A stretch of DNA of 5,121 nt, taken from positions 1 through 5,121 of the forward strand of contig DAOWDO010000077.1 in assembly GCA_030638985.1 (NCBI GenBank), in the 5' to 3' direction. This document shows positions 4,298 to 5,121 of this stretch, one piece after another; position 1 is the first letter of the stretch; each line of letters starts with the position of its first letter. This DNA comes from Dehalococcoidia bacterium. Its GTDB lineage: Bacteria; Chloroflexota; Dehalococcoidia; Dehalococcoidales; DAOWLH01. The translations under genes were made by a program, and so were the position numbers. Under the pieces are notes generated by a model. It had not been told where the DNA came from, made no database searches, and saw only the letters and a list, made by a program, of their open reading frames with translations.

Positions 4298-5121
4298 ATG
4301 TGGGAACAGATAAGGTCCAACCGCATCAGGTCGGTGATGCTGGTGGCCGGGATGGCGCTCTTGCTTCTGGCCATCGGCTATATCATAGGGCTGTATTTCC
4401 TTGACAGCGGCCCCGGCGGCCTGGCTATCGCCCTGATAATATGGGCGGTAATGAGCCTGTTTGCCTTCTTTCAGGGGGACAGCATTCTTTTGGGTCTATC
4501 CCGGGCGAAGAAAATCAAACGTGATGACCATCCCCGCCTGTACAACATCGTAGAGGAAATGAGGATTGCCTCCGGGCTGGAAAAGATGCCTGATATCTAT
4601 ATCATTGACGACCCGGCACTTAATGCCTTTGCCACCGGCCGGAATCCCGATAAGGCATCGGTGGCCATCACCTCGGGGCTACTGGCCAAGCTCAACCGCG
4701 ATGAACTGCAGGGCGTCATTGCCCATGAAATATCCCACGTCAAGAACCGGGACGTCATGCTTATGGCCATCAGCGCCGTCATGCTGGGCAGCATCGTCAT
4801 TCTGGCGTGGTACGCCACCAGGATGCTCTTTTTCAGCAGCATGACCGGAGGGAGGCGGAGCTCGTCCGGTGGCGGCCAGGCCCAGATAATAATCCTGGTG
4901 GCGGGTATTGCTCTGATGATACTGGCTCCAATCTTCGCCCAGCTTATCTATTTTGCCATCTCCCGCAAGAGGGAGTACCTGGCCGATGCCTCTGCCGCCC
5001 TGTACACCAGATACCCCGAGGGGCTGGCCTCGGCGCTGGAGAAGCTGGGGGCATCTACCGGACAGCTGAAATCGGCCAACCAGGCGACGGCGCCGATGTA
5101 CATCATCAATCCTTTCCGCAA
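4298..5121 (+). CDS. htpX: HtpX-like M48 family membrane zinc metalloprotease (partial, C-terminus off the right edge)
   Basis: From ATG at 4298 the frame is open for 274 codons to the window edge. Two hydrophobic segments at the N-terminus (about 12-33 and 41-60) precede the catalytic part. The zinc-protease motif HEISH (143-147) supplies two histidine ligands and the catalytic Glu144, and the third ligand is probably E226 in REYLADA. Two further membrane segments (about 152-172 and 196-222) flank the S/G-rich loop between them. This is the standard HtpX layout. Such proteases sit in the cytoplasmic membrane with the active site on the cytosolic side and degrade misfolded membrane proteins alongside FtsH. 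Family members are commonly near 290-330 residues, so only a short C-terminal part should be missing. The ribosome site is modest: AGGA (4283-4286) overlaps the lemA stop and lies 11 nt from the ATG, suggesting coupling to lemA. No frameshift is seen. Confidence 0.94.
   Translation, partial: MWEQIRSNRIRSVMLVAGMALLLLAIGYIIGLYFLDSGPGGLAIALIIWAVMSLFAFFQGDSILLGLSRAKKIKRDDHPRLYNIVEEMRIASGLEKMPDIYIIDDPALNAFATGRNPDKASVAITSGLLAKLNRDELQGVIAHEISHVKNRDVMLMAISAVMLGSIVILAWYATRMLFFSSMTGGRRSSSGGGQAQIIILVAGIALMILAPIFAQLIYFAISRKREYLADASAALYTRYPEGLASALEKLGASTGQLKSANQATAPMYIINPFR

Noticed and set aside
4566..4844. Overlapping open frames on both strands inside htpX (4566-4844 plus, 4597-4842 minus)
   Set aside because: The in-register htpX frame carries HEISH and the membrane segments; these are shadows.

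Overview
The window looks like a bacterial chromosomal segment with densely packed genes, fairly GC-rich coding DNA and frequent GTG/TTG starts (4 of the 7 genes). The gene set (a tungstate-type ABC importer and a LemA-HtpX pair) and the general look of the proteins suggest an anaerobe, possibly a Chloroflexota/Dehalococcoidia-type organism. That taxonomic guess is an inference from the translated sequences only and is weak.

Left half, minus strand (2585 down to 1): a complete regulatory unit and an operon. A good sigma-70-type promoter (TTGACA, 18-bp spacer, TATAAA) leads into a leader of about 200 nt. The leader carries what I recognise as a Moco/Tuco (molybdenum or tungsten cofactor) riboswitch aptamer, followed by an intrinsic terminator. 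After it come three tightly spaced genes: tupA (lipoprotein tungstate-binding protein), tupB (permease) and tupC (ATPase, cut by the left edge inside its C-terminal TOBE-like part). The plausible logic is feedback: when the tungsten or molybdenum cofactor is plentiful, the RNA terminates transcription before the oxyanion importer is made.

Right half, plus strand (about 2600 to 5121): four genes in one direction. The first is a stand-alone DEDD-type (YprB/RNase H-like) 3'-5' exonuclease with a TTG start. Next is a small protein with two zf-TFIIB-type zinc-binding modules. It is followed by a LemA family membrane-anchored protein and an HtpX-like M48 zinc metalloprotease, which is cut by the right edge. 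LemA and HtpX are a widespread gene pair linked to membrane protein quality control. Why the exonuclease and the zinc-ribbon protein sit beside them is not clear from the sequence.

The divergent intergenic region (2344-2650) is the most information-rich stretch. It holds the riboswitch, terminator and promoter on the minus strand, a candidate promoter on the plus strand, and a perfect 7-3-7 inverted repeat overlapping the plus-strand -10 box. I saw no tRNA, rRNA, CRISPR array, insertion sequence or attachment site.
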